Shown here piece after piece: positions 42,854 to 50,023 of a stretch of 64,000 nt of DNA. Positions within the stretch are counted from its first letter, which is position 1, and each line of letters opens with the position of its first letter. This DNA comes from Microcella pacifica. Its GTDB lineage: Bacteria > Actinomycetota > Actinomycetes > Actinomycetales > Microbacteriaceae. Where the stretch lies: assembly GCF_009371975.2 (NCBI RefSeq), contig NZ_VIKT02000003.1, positions 9,813 to 73,812 on the forward strand, read 5' to 3'. Below the pieces are notes generated by a model. That model made no database searches. It saw only the letters and a program-made list of their open reading frames with translations, and was not told the origin of the DNA. The position numbers and the translations under genes are program-made.

Positions 42854-44932
42854 ATGCGCATGGGCCGCTCGTCGTCGTCCGCGCGCGGGATGCTCCACCT
42901 CGCGATCGTCGCGGCCGCCGCGGCCGTCCTTACCGCGCTGCCCCCGGTGCCGGCTGCCGCCGCAGCCTCGTTCACGGAGCCGGCGAGCGACTTCAACGGC
43001 ACCGGGCAGGTGGTACTGCAGGGCACCAAGGAGGCGGGGAGCGCACTCGAGCTGCGCCGCGCCGGCGCGGGCGTGGTGTGCACGATCGCCGCCTCCCCCG
43101 CGACGACCTGGCAGTGCCCGACCATTCCGGTGCCGAACGGCGAGAAGACCTTCACGGGCCTGGAGACCCTCCCCGACGACTCGGTCGAGCCGCTCGACCT
43201 CCTCGTGCTGCGCGTCCTGCGCCCACCCGTGCTCGAAGGCTCGGGCGGGCAGGTCACGACCACGGGCCGGTTCACCGGTCAGGCCGAGCCCGGGGCGAGC
43301 ATCCAGTTGCAGTCCATCGGCCCCGGCGCACCGCAGCAGCACTCGTGCCCTGCCGCGGTCGGCAGCGGCTTCTGGTCGTGCGCCATCGTGCTGCCCGAAG
43401 GCGAGCACGAGGTGCGCGTGCGGCAGTCGCTGCCCTCGCTCGGCCCGGAGTACTCGGCCTACTCCCCCGCGACGATCGCGACGATCGACCGCACCCCTCC
43501 CGCCGCTCCCCTCATCACGAGCCCGCGCGACGGCGATGCGGTGAGCGGCCCGGACGTGTCCGTCGCCGGCCGGGGAGAACCGGATGCCCGGGTGCAGGTC
43601 TTCACGAACGGCGACATCGCCTGCGAGGCCGACGTCGGGCCGACCGGCGACTGGGACTGCGATCTCGGCCTGCCCGGGCCCGGCGAGTGGACCCTGCAGG
43701 CGCTGCAACGGGATGTCGCCGGCAACTTCAGCAGCGCCAGCGAGCGCGTCGAGATCACCGCCTCCCCCCGCGACCCCGACACGCCAGGAGGTGCGCCGGG
43801 CGGCCCCCCAGCGCCCGGCGCACCCGGGCCCGGCGCCACGGAGGCACCGCAGTCGGGCGAATCCCCCAGCCCCGACCCGACGACGCCCTCCAGCCCGACA
43901 CCCGACGCGACCACGCCTCCCCTCCCGGACGATGGGAGCGGCCAGCCCGCGACCTCCCACTGGGGCACGCAGACGGGCTTCGGAAACGCGCTGCCCTCCG
44001 CCGAGCAGATCATCGAGCACGGCGGCTGGGCGCTCGCCCCCGTGGTGGCGCTCGTGTACGTGCTGCTCGTCGCCCTCCCCCTGCGCGCGTACGCGACGAT
44101 CGTCGGCCCAAGGCTCGGCACGTCGCCCTGGCGCCTCACGGGGCGCAACCGGGAGGACGACGAGCCCGACGGCGCCCCCGACGAGCCGCCGGTCGAAGGC
44201 GAGGAACGGCCACTGCTCTCCCCCCTGCTCATCGTCGTCGCCACCTTCGCGGGTGCCGCCCTCATCGCCGCGCTCTCCGGCGGTATCGCCGCCGACGTGC
44301 GCTACATCAGGCTCATGGCCGCCATCGGGCTCGGGCTCGTGCTGCTCAACCTGCTCGCCGTCGTGCTCCCCGCGAGGATCGCCGGGCACCTGCTGCGCGC
44401 CCCGGCGCGTGCCAGGCTCCTGCCGGGCATCCTCGTCATCGCGCTCTTCGCCGCCCTGCTGTCGCGCTTCCTCGACCTGCAGCCACCCGTGCTGCTCGGA
44501 GTGCTGATCACCTGCCTCGCCCTCGAGCCCGCTCGTTTGCGCGCCCGCGGCGGAGTCGCCATCGCCCAGATCGGCGGCGTCGCGACACTCGCCCTGCTGG
44601 CGTGGGCGGTGCACACCCTCCTCATGCCCAGCATCGGCTTCTGGCAGACCTTCGCCGCCGAGACGACGGCGGCCATCGCGCTGGGCGGGTTCGGGTCGCT
44701 CCTCCTGCTCCTGCTGCCGGTCGGCCGGCTGCCCGGCCGGGAGCTCTACGCCGTTTCCCGGGGAGCGTGGGCGGTCGTCGCCCTCGCGAGCGCCGCCCTC
44801 ACGGGCGCGATCGTCGCCTCCGGCGCGAGCTTCCCGCTGCTCCCCCTCGGCCTCGTCGCCCTCGGGGTCGCCGCGGTACTGACCGCCCTCACCGTCTGGG
44901 TGCGCTGGGTGGCACCGGCGCTCGACGGCTAG
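42854..44932 (+). CDS. Secreted Ig-like repeat protein with C-terminal membrane domain
   Basis: This 692-residue protein has a signal peptide (cleavage probably after AAAAAS, about residue 38) and two or three bacterial Ig-like domains in residues 40-310. One repeat begins TPPAAPLITSPRDGDAVSG and includes GRGEPDARVQVF; another contains GQAEPGASIQL. A Pro/Thr/Ser-rich linker follows (about residues 312-370), then a membrane region of about eight to nine helices from residue 395. It is likely a cell-surface protein anchored by its C-terminal half. The start ATG has a GGAG site five bases upstream; an ATG at 42860 is an alternative. Function unknown. Confidence 0.75.
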   Translation: MRMGRSSSSARGMLHLAIVAAAAAVLTALPPVPAAAAASFTEPASDFNGTGQVVLQGTKEAGSALELRRAGAGVVCTIAASPATTWQCPTIPVPNGEKTFTGLETLPDDSVEPLDLLVLRVLRPPVLEGSGGQVTTTGRFTGQAEPGASIQLQSIGPGAPQQHSCPAAVGSGFWSCAIVLPEGEHEVRVRQSLPSLGPEYSAYSPATIATIDRTPPAAPLITSPRDGDAVSGPDVSVAGRGEPDARVQVFTNGDIACEADVGPTGDWDCDLGLPGPGEWTLQALQRDVAGNFSSASERVEITASPRDPDTPGGAPGGPPAPGAPGPGATEAPQSGESPSPDPTTPSSPTPDATTPPLPDDGSGQPATSHWGTQTGFGNALPSAEQIIEHGGWALAPVVALVYVLLVALPLRAYATIVGPRLGTSPWRLTGRNREDDEPDGAPDEPPVEGEERPLLSPLLIVVATFAGAALIAALSGGIAADVRYIRLMAAIGLGLVLLNLLAVVLPARIAGHLLRAPARARLLPGILVIALFAALLSRFLDLQPPVLLGVLITCLALEPARLRARGGVAIAQIGGVATLALLAWAVHTLLMPSIGFWQTFAAETTAAIALGGFGSLLLLLLPVGRLPGRELYAVSRGAWAVVALASAALTGAIVASGASFPLLPLGLVALGVAAVLTALTVWVRWVAPALDG

Positions 44933-44944
44933 TGTGGCGGGCAG

Positions 44945-45018
44945 GCCCCGGTAGCCCAATTGGCAGAGGCAGGCGACTTAAAATCGCTTCAGTCTGGGTT
45001 CGAGTCCCAGCCGGGGCA
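44945..45018 (+). tRNA. tRNA with UAA anticodon (tRNA-Leu, short variable loop)
   Basis: A complete 74-base cloverleaf can be drawn. The acceptor arms GCCCCGG and CCGGGGC pair fully, with discriminator A at 45018 and no encoded CCA. The anticodon arm is GGCGA-CTTAAAA-TCGCT, giving anticodon UAA (reads UUA, leucine). The T arm is CTGGG-TTCGAGT-CCCAG. The variable loop has only about five bases, whereas bacterial tRNA-Leu normally has a long variable arm. The gene is the attachment site of the island that follows. Confidence 0.9.
44977..45016 (+). repeat. attL-type repeat (tRNA 3' half)
   Basis: This is the anticodon-to-acceptor half of the tRNA gene. It matches 49941-49980 over 40 bases with two mismatches, the first 25 bases being identical. 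Integration rebuilt the intact tRNA at this end. Confidence 0.85.
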
Positions 45019-45025
45019 CAGCGAA

Positions 45026-45066
45026 AAGGCCCGGAATCACTGGGGCATTCAGTGACACCGGGCCTT
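45026..45066 (+). terminator. Two-tier stem-loop terminator after the tRNA
   Basis: AAGGCCCGG (45026-45034) pairs with CCGGGCCTT (45058-45066), and inside it TCACTG (45037-45042) pairs with CAGTGA (45050-45055). A TCTCTGTG run follows. This is a strong intrinsic-type terminator eight bases after the tRNA. Confidence 0.75.
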
Positions 45067-45188
45067 CTCTGTGGGCCGAGCTATGCGGCAATCCCCTCCG
45101 TAACCCCTCGGGCGAGCTCGGCGAGTTGCTCGGCGACCACGGCGAGCGTTCTCCTCCATATGTCGGTAGCCTCGGCCATCATGGGGTC

Positions 45189-45803
45189 ATGACAAATCCG
45201 TATGACGACGTTGTCGTGGCCTCCACTGGTAGCTCGTTCAGCACAGGATCGTCGAATGCATTCGTACAGGGCGATTGCCCAGAATGCGGTGCCCATCAGT
45301 TCATGGTCATTGCGAGGACTACGCCCATAAGCAAGGCCTGGTTGCGCTGCATTCAGTGCGGTCTCGCTCTCGCTGTAAACAACGACGTGGTCTCACCGCC
45401 TCTGCGGCCACTAAGGATTCCGTCGGGGGTGACGGGAGCCGAGCTGGACACTTGGAAAGAGGTGCGCGAATGTCTTGGGGTCGGCGCGCACTCGGCGGCT
45501 GTCATGCTCTGTCGCAAGCTTCTGATGCACGTCGCGGTGTCCCATGGATTGCCAGAGAAGGATGCAAAGGACCGAGCGCCCAACTTTGCTCAGTGCGTCG
45601 ATCACCTCATTGCGGAGGGGATCGTCACTAAGCGCATGGAGCCATGGATTGACCGAATCCGCGAAGTCGGCAACGAGGCCAATCATGAGCTAGTTCCAGT
45701 CGGGAAAGACTCGGCGCTCGACGTTGCGATGTTCACCCAGAAGCTCTTGGAACTTGCGTATGAGATGGACGACACTATGGCCAAGGTCGGACCGCCGCAG
45801 TAG
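45189..45803 (+). CDS. Zinc-ribbon DUF4145 (HEPN-type) protein
   Basis: This is a 204-residue protein. The N-terminal part has a zinc ribbon formed by CPEC (about residue 31) and CIQC (about residue 55). The C-terminal part is a DUF4145 helical domain (AAVMLCRKLLMHVAV, then WIDRIREVGNEANHELVP). The R-x-x-x-G-N-x-x-x-H pattern is the DUF4145 version of the HEPN motif, a fold that includes many RNases of toxin and defence systems. DUF4145 is often found beside restriction systems, as here. The ATG at 45189 is chosen because the upstream in-frame sequence is tRNA-flank DNA. RNase activity is inferred, not shown. Confidence 0.8.
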   Translation: MTNPYDDVVVASTGSSFSTGSSNAFVQGDCPECGAHQFMVIARTTPISKAWLRCIQCGLALAVNNDVVSPPLRPLRIPSGVTGAELDTWKEVRECLGVGAHSAAVMLCRKLLMHVAVSHGLPEKDAKDRAPNFAQCVDHLIAEGIVTKRMEPWIDRIREVGNEANHELVPVGKDSALDVAMFTQKLLELAYEMDDTMAKVGPPQ

Positions 45804-45806
45804 CTC

Positions 45807-46140
45807 CTAACCGATTCCGCGGAGCGGGGTGATAGAGGGCACCGAGGCGGCTTCGTCCAGCTTGCTCATCGCGTCAGAGTGCCGAGCGCTTGAAGAGGTG
45901 CACATAGGTGCTCTGCGTGATCGACACGTTGGCGTGCCCGAACCAGACTGACACGTCGTGGATGTCGATGCCCTCGGATGCACACACGCTCGCGTAGAAG
46001 TGCCGTAGGTCATGCCAGCGCATGTGCGGGATGCCAAGCCGCTGCAGGGCCGGGAGAAAGAGCGTAGCTAACAGGTGGCAGATGAGTATCTGCCCGTCCC
46101 ACACCGGCGCACTGGCCTGCCATATTTGCCGGACGCGGCT
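45807..46140 (-). pseudogene. Tyrosine recombinase (integrase) C-terminal remnant
   Basis: Only the end of a phage-type integrase remains: LGIPHMRWHDLRHFYASVCA with box II H-x-L-R-H, WFGHANVSITQSTYVHLF with the conserved His and the catalytic Tyr. The N-terminal domains and the first catalytic Arg are missing; homology fades beyond about 46090. After LFKRSA the frame shifts, and the probable original tail (SDAMSKLDEAASV) continues in another frame to 45807. The gene is therefore truncated and frameshifted. It sits near the tRNA end, as expected for the enzyme that integrated the island. Confidence 0.8.
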
Positions 46141-46193
46141 AGGCGATGCGTGCGTCCGCGCACCGAGCGCGCGGCGAAGGCGGTGGCCGCCCC

Positions 46194-46808
46194 TCAGATT
46201 CCCCACTCGTATCGCTCGCGCCTGCTTGCATTCATCTTCATGATGTCGCGAGTTCGCGCCCACTCACTCGCGAATTCCTTTTCGCCAAGGTGCAAAGCAG
46301 TCCCGATAACGGTGTGTAGGGAGTCCAGGTCGCTTCGGTTTTGCGCCCGGAGGAAAGCCATAGCAAACTCGCTCGCAGTAATCGGAGGCGCGTCGTGTCC
46401 GTATTTGGTCATAACCTCGGCGCCCTTGAGCTCCTGCAGGATCTGGGCCGCAACATCACCGCCCTCGGCGGCCCGGAGCCAATGCGCGGTGGTGCCCCAT
46501 GACCTACCCTCAAGAATCTCGACGATACCAAGCCCGGTGTAGGCAGGCAGGTGTCCCAGATCAGCTGATTGTCTCCACAGAGCTTGAGCATCGGTTGCAC
46601 GACCTTCCACCATCGCGGCAACGGCCGATCGGTAGAGCTCACGCGAATGTTCTACGTGCGCGATCCTTTGCTTCGAGGGATTCGGTCCATGCTCGGCCCA
46701 CTCGCCCATCCCGGCGCGTTTGTCTATAGCGCTCTTCACTCCGGTGACACCGGCGGCAACCACCGCCAACCCGACTACCCAGAGGGCGAAGGTGATCACA
46801 GGATCCAT
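46194..46808 (-). CDS. Membrane-anchored Sel1-like repeat protein
   Basis: This encodes 204 residues with an N-terminal transmembrane helix (ITFALWVVGLAVVAAGVTGV) followed by a cytoplasmic region. Two Sel1/TPR-like helical repeats are recognisable: AQALWRQSADLGHLPAYTGL and TTAHWLRAAEGGDVAAQILQ. Such repeats mediate protein contacts. The start at 46808 is the first ATG and gives a good signal-anchor. It is divergent from the restriction-modification gene and lies inside the island. A defence or regulatory role is possible but not shown. Confidence 0.65.
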   Translation of the reverse strand: MDPVITFALWVVGLAVVAAGVTGVKSAIDKRAGMGEWAEHGPNPSKQRIAHVEHSRELYRSAVAAMVEGRATDAQALWRQSADLGHLPAYTGLGIVEILEGRSWGTTAHWLRAAEGGDVAAQILQELKGAEVMTKYGHDAPPITASEFAMAFLRAQNRSDLDSLHTVIGTALHLGEKEFASEWARTRDIMKMNASRRERYEWGI

Positions 46809-46969
46809 TCCTCGATCGTTGCACTCGGGGTCGAATCAGCGCAACGTAGGCATTCAACGAGCACCCAGACCTACGGTACGCCCCGCACCGCAACGCTAGA
46901 CGCAAACGCGACTGACCCGATTCGGCGCGTAGCATTCGATTGCAGACAAGCCCTCAGTAATGTGAAGAC

Positions 46970-49810
46970 GTGCCAGCGCAGAACTCCACACCCAAGCCCA
47001 TCTCGCTCACCGAGATGCAATCCCGCGCGCGAAAGTTCGTTGCGGACTGGAATGGCGAATCCCGGGAACGAGCCGAGGCTCAGTCTTGGTGGAATGCATT
47101 CTTCGAAGTCTTCGGGGTGGAACGTCGGAGGTTGGCCATCTTCGAGCGCCGAGCGCGCCGAGCTTCGACTGGCGGCGACGGCAATATCGACGTGTTCATG
47201 CCTGGGGTGATGATTGCCGAGCACAAGAGCCTCGGCAAGGATGCGGGCAAAGGCACTTCGCAGGCCTTCGACTACTTGGAAGGCGGCGACATTGCCGCTC
47301 ACGAGGCTCCAAGATATGTGATCTCCGCTGACTTCGACAGGATCGTGCTGACTGATCTTGAGTCAGACGATCCACCGCTTGAGTTCCAGTTGCGGGACCT
47401 CCCCAAGTACGTCCAGCGGTTCGCCTTCCTTGCAGGCTATGAGGCTCCCAAGAGACTCAGCGGAGAGGCCGAAGCGGTGTCCATCAAGGCCGCTCGGGAG
47501 ATGGGCAAGCTCCATGAGGCACTGTTGGGAGACATCGAACCAGACGACAACTCAGAGGCCGCCGAAGATGCTGCGATCTTCATGACTCGCCTTCTGTTCC
47601 TGCTTTACGGAGATGACGTCGTGGGGCTCTGGGAGCCAGGTCTGTTCGAGTCGTACGTAAAGAACCGAACCTCGGCTGACGGGTCGGATGTCGGCTCGGC
47701 CATTGCGACTCTGTTCCAAGTGCTTGACACCGAGGATCGTAAGAAGGTTCCCGATGAGCTGAAAGCGTTTCCCTATGTAAACGGCGGTCTGTTCCGCAAA
47801 CGAGTCAGCATCCCGTTCTTCGACAAGAAGATGCGTGACGCTCTGATAGTCGCGACTGAGATCAATTGGTCTGACATCTCGCCCGCGATATTCGGAAGCC
47901 TGTTCCAAGGCATGTCGTCTCGCGAAGAGAGGCGAAAGTCTGGTTCGCACTACACGACAGAAACGAACATCCTGAAGGTGTTGCGTCCGTTGTTTCTCGA
48001 TGACCTCGAAGATCGGTTGCAGCGCTGGTGGTGGTCGTCACTCGAACTCGAGAAACTGCGGGTTGAGATCGGGAGTTATCGATACCTGGACCCTGCTTGC
48101 GGCGCAGGAAACTTCTTGATCGTCGCGTACCGCGAAATGGCCGACATCGAGTTTCGCATCATCAAACGCGTCCGGGAGCTGAAGGGCGAGGAGGACTACG
48201 CCCTCGACCCCACATGGGGGCTGCAAGTCCAGCCCGACCAGTTCGGCGGGATTGAACTCAACTGGTGGCCGGTGAAGATCGCCGAGACTGCGATGTTCCT
48301 GATGCAGCACAAGATCACTCAGCGGCTGGGGGAGATTGGTGAGCCGCCGGAGATACTGCCCATCGGAGAGTCGGCGCACATCCTGCATGGCGATGCACTC
48401 ATCAATGACTGGAACGACGCCGTGGTCGCCACGCCGAGGACGTTCGTCTTCGGCAACCCACCATTCCACGGGCACAAGGAGCGCAGCAAAGAAGAGGTCG
48501 AGTCGCTCAAGGCCGCCTGGGGCAAGGACTACAACGGCAACCTTGACTTCGTGACTGCTTGGCACGCTAAGTCGCTTGGGTATTTGAAGGGCAAGGATCA
48601 GTCCCGGTTCGCCTTCGTAACGACGAACTCGATTGTCATGGGCTCGTCGGTTGCGGAACTCTTCGAACCGATCTATCGCGACGGGTGGCGCATCTCGTTT
48701 GCGCACCGCACCTTCGTATGGCAGTCCGAAGCCTTCGGGGCCGCTGCGGTTCACTGCGTGATCGTCGGTTTCGACAAGGGGAAAAGTAGCCCGCGCTTGT
48801 TCGTGTACAAGACCGGCAAGGGTCAGCCCGAGGAGATCGTCGCGACGTATGTCAATGCATACCTGCTCGATATGGAGGAGAACTTCGTTCGCCCTGTGAC
48901 AACGCCGGTTGCACCCGATCTCGCGACGGTGTCCAGCGGCAACAATCCAATCGACTTCAAGCAACTGATCTTGGATGACGCTTCGTTCGCCGAGGCCATG
49001 GCCGATCCCATCGCCAAGAAGTACATCAAGCGGTTTGCCAACGGTGAGGATTTCATCAACGCGCTGTCTCGGTATTGCCTCTGGCTCGATGGAGCCGACC
49101 CAGACGACATCGCCAAGTCTGCGTTCCTCAAGAATCGCGTCAAAGCCCTCGCCGACAAGAGGCAGAACAGCGACCGCAAGGCGACGAAGAAGCTCGCCCT
49201 CACTCCCACTCTGTTCGGTGAAGTCCGCCAGCCGAAGGAGCGGTTCCTGGCGATTCCGCAAACCTTCACGGACAACCGCATGTACATGACGGTTGGATAC
49301 CTGGAGCCAAGCACGATCATCGGGATGAAGATCTACTCGGTGCCCGACGCGAGTGGGTTACAGTTCGCGATCGCGTCCACGAGCATGATTATCACTTGGC
49401 AGAAGTCGGTGGGTGGCCGCTTGAAGTCTGACCCGAGCTTCTCCAACACCACGGTGTGGAATACCTTCCCACTCCGTGCGCTGTCTGAAGCGGAGAAGAA
49501 GAAGCTGATCGAGGCTGGCAAGGCCGTCCTGGCCGCGCGGCAAGCGAACCCCGGTTCACTCGCGCGACTCTACAACCCACTGACGATGCCGAAGGCTCTG
49601 CTGGCCGCGCACGCGGCGTTGGACAAGGTCATGGACGGCATCTTCGGGTTCCGGAAGGTGCCTACGGACTTCGAGCGCCAGAAACGGCTCTTTGAACGAT
49701 TTGCAGAAGCTGCGTCGAGCAACCAGCTCGCGATTCAGCTCGACGCACCCTCGAAACCCAAACGAACTCGTCGCTCAGCGTCTGCAAGCCTGAGCAACCC
49801 CTCCGCATAA
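46970..49810 (+). CDS. MmeI-like type IIL restriction-modification enzyme
   Basis: This is a single polypeptide of 946 residues combining endonuclease, N6-adenine methyltransferase and target recognition, as in MmeI (919 residues). The N-terminal nuclease site is D74-x9-E84-x-K86 (IDVFMPGVMIAEHKS), the same spacing as in MmeI. A helical linker region carries SSREERRKSGSHYTT. The methylase has motif I DPACGAGNFL (about residue 374) and motif IV NPPF (N496). The C-terminal third holds the target-recognition region. Such enzymes methylate one strand of an asymmetric site and cut about 20 bases away. The GTG start at 46970 precedes conserved residues; the next in-frame ATG would still keep the nuclease site. 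All key residues look intact. Confidence 0.88.
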   Translation: MPAQNSTPKPISLTEMQSRARKFVADWNGESRERAEAQSWWNAFFEVFGVERRRLAIFERRARRASTGGDGNIDVFMPGVMIAEHKSLGKDAGKGTSQAFDYLEGGDIAAHEAPRYVISADFDRIVLTDLESDDPPLEFQLRDLPKYVQRFAFLAGYEAPKRLSGEAEAVSIKAAREMGKLHEALLGDIEPDDNSEAAEDAAIFMTRLLFLLYGDDVVGLWEPGLFESYVKNRTSADGSDVGSAIATLFQVLDTEDRKKVPDELKAFPYVNGGLFRKRVSIPFFDKKMRDALIVATEINWSDISPAIFGSLFQGMSSREERRKSGSHYTTETNILKVLRPLFLDDLEDRLQRWWWSSLELEKLRVEIGSYRYLDPACGAGNFLIVAYREMADIEFRIIKRVRELKGEEDYALDPTWGLQVQPDQFGGIELNWWPVKIAETAMFLMQHKITQRLGEIGEPPEILPIGESAHILHGDALINDWNDAVVATPRTFVFGNPPFHGHKERSKEEVESLKAAWGKDYNGNLDFVTAWHAKSLGYLKGKDQSRFAFVTTNSIVMGSSVAELFEPIYRDGWRISFAHRTFVWQSEAFGAAAVHCVIVGFDKGKSSPRLFVYKTGKGQPEEIVATYVNAYLLDMEENFVRPVTTPVAPDLATVSSGNNPIDFKQLILDDASFAEAMADPIAKKYIKRFANGEDFINALSRYCLWLDGADPDDIAKSAFLKNRVKALADKRQNSDRKATKKLALTPTLFGEVRQPKERFLAIPQTFTDNRMYMTVGYLEPSTIIGMKIYSVPDASGLQFAIASTSMIITWQKSVGGRLKSDPSFSNTTVWNTFPLRALSEAEKKKLIEAGKAVLAARQANPGSLARLYNPLTMPKALLAAHAALDKVMDGIFGFRKVPTDFERQKRLFERFAEAASSNQLAIQLDAPSKPKRTRRSASASLSNPSA

Positions 49811-49823
49811 CCCCTCCGAGTTT

Positions 49824-49926
49824 CGGCTATCCGCCGGTATCCGTCGGTATCCCTCGGTCGCCGAGCTTCGCCCGGGATTCCGCGCCCACGAGTTCCGCGG
49901 ATCTCCCACGGTGTCCCTGGCTATCC
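49824..49926 (+). repeat. Short direct repeats beside attR
   Basis: GG(C)TATCC is repeated at 49825-49832, 49836-49842, 49846-49852 and 49919-49926, with a weaker GGTGTCC near 49910-49916. They lie in the gene-free stretch 49811-49940 just inside the right end of the island. Clustered direct repeats next to an att site resemble integrase arm-binding sites. Confidence 0.45.
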
Positions 49927-49940
49927 CCAAACGCGGACGG

Positions 49941-49980
49941 CTTAAAATCGCTTCAGTCTGGGTTCAAATCCCAGCCGGGG
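49941..49980 (+). repeat. attR-type repeat (displaced tRNA 3' fragment)
   Basis: This is a copy of the tRNA 3' half with two G-to-A differences in the T loop (TTCAAAT against TTCGAGT). The next base is T instead of C. No matching 5' half precedes it, so it is not a functional tRNA; it marks the right end of the island. Confidence 0.85.
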
Positions 49981-49993
49981 TACTCCGCACGCG

Positions 49994-50018
49994 CGTGGAC
50001 GCATAACCTGCGTCCACG
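49994..50018. terminator. Perfect 10-bp hairpin after ndh
   Basis: CGTGGACGCA (49994-50003) and TGCGTCCACG (50009-50018) pair perfectly around TAACC. It lies 5 bases beyond the ndh stop on the minus strand and just outside the attR repeat, so it most likely ends the ndh transcript. Confidence 0.65.
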
Positions 50019-50023
50019 GGCAC

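Larger units (their letters stand above)
44977..49980. mobile_element. Genomic island integrated at the tRNA gene
   Basis: About 5 kb is bounded by the tRNA 3' half (44977-45016) and an imperfect copy of it (49941-49980). It holds a DUF4145 protein, a broken tyrosine integrase, a Sel1-like membrane protein and an MmeI-type restriction-modification gene. Base composition is clearly less GC-rich and codon use less biased than in the flanks. The integrase is truncated, so the island should be immobile. Housekeeping genes resume at once on both sides. Confidence 0.85.

Noticed and set aside
42119-44959. A 946-codon minus-strand open frame ending in LemA
   Set aside because: Only its last 188 codons are LemA. 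The rest is antisense to the Ig-like protein and has no recognisable domain.
45081-45182. A 33-residue minus-strand frame (MMAEATDIWRRTLAVV...) divergent from the DUF4145 gene
   Set aside because: It is protein-like but very short, has no clear ribosome-binding site and has no recognised relative. It overlaps the island edge and may be a gene remnant.
49941-49985. A possible second tRNA-Leu
   Set aside because: Only the 3' half is present, with T-loop changes and no acceptor 5' strand; it is the attR copy.
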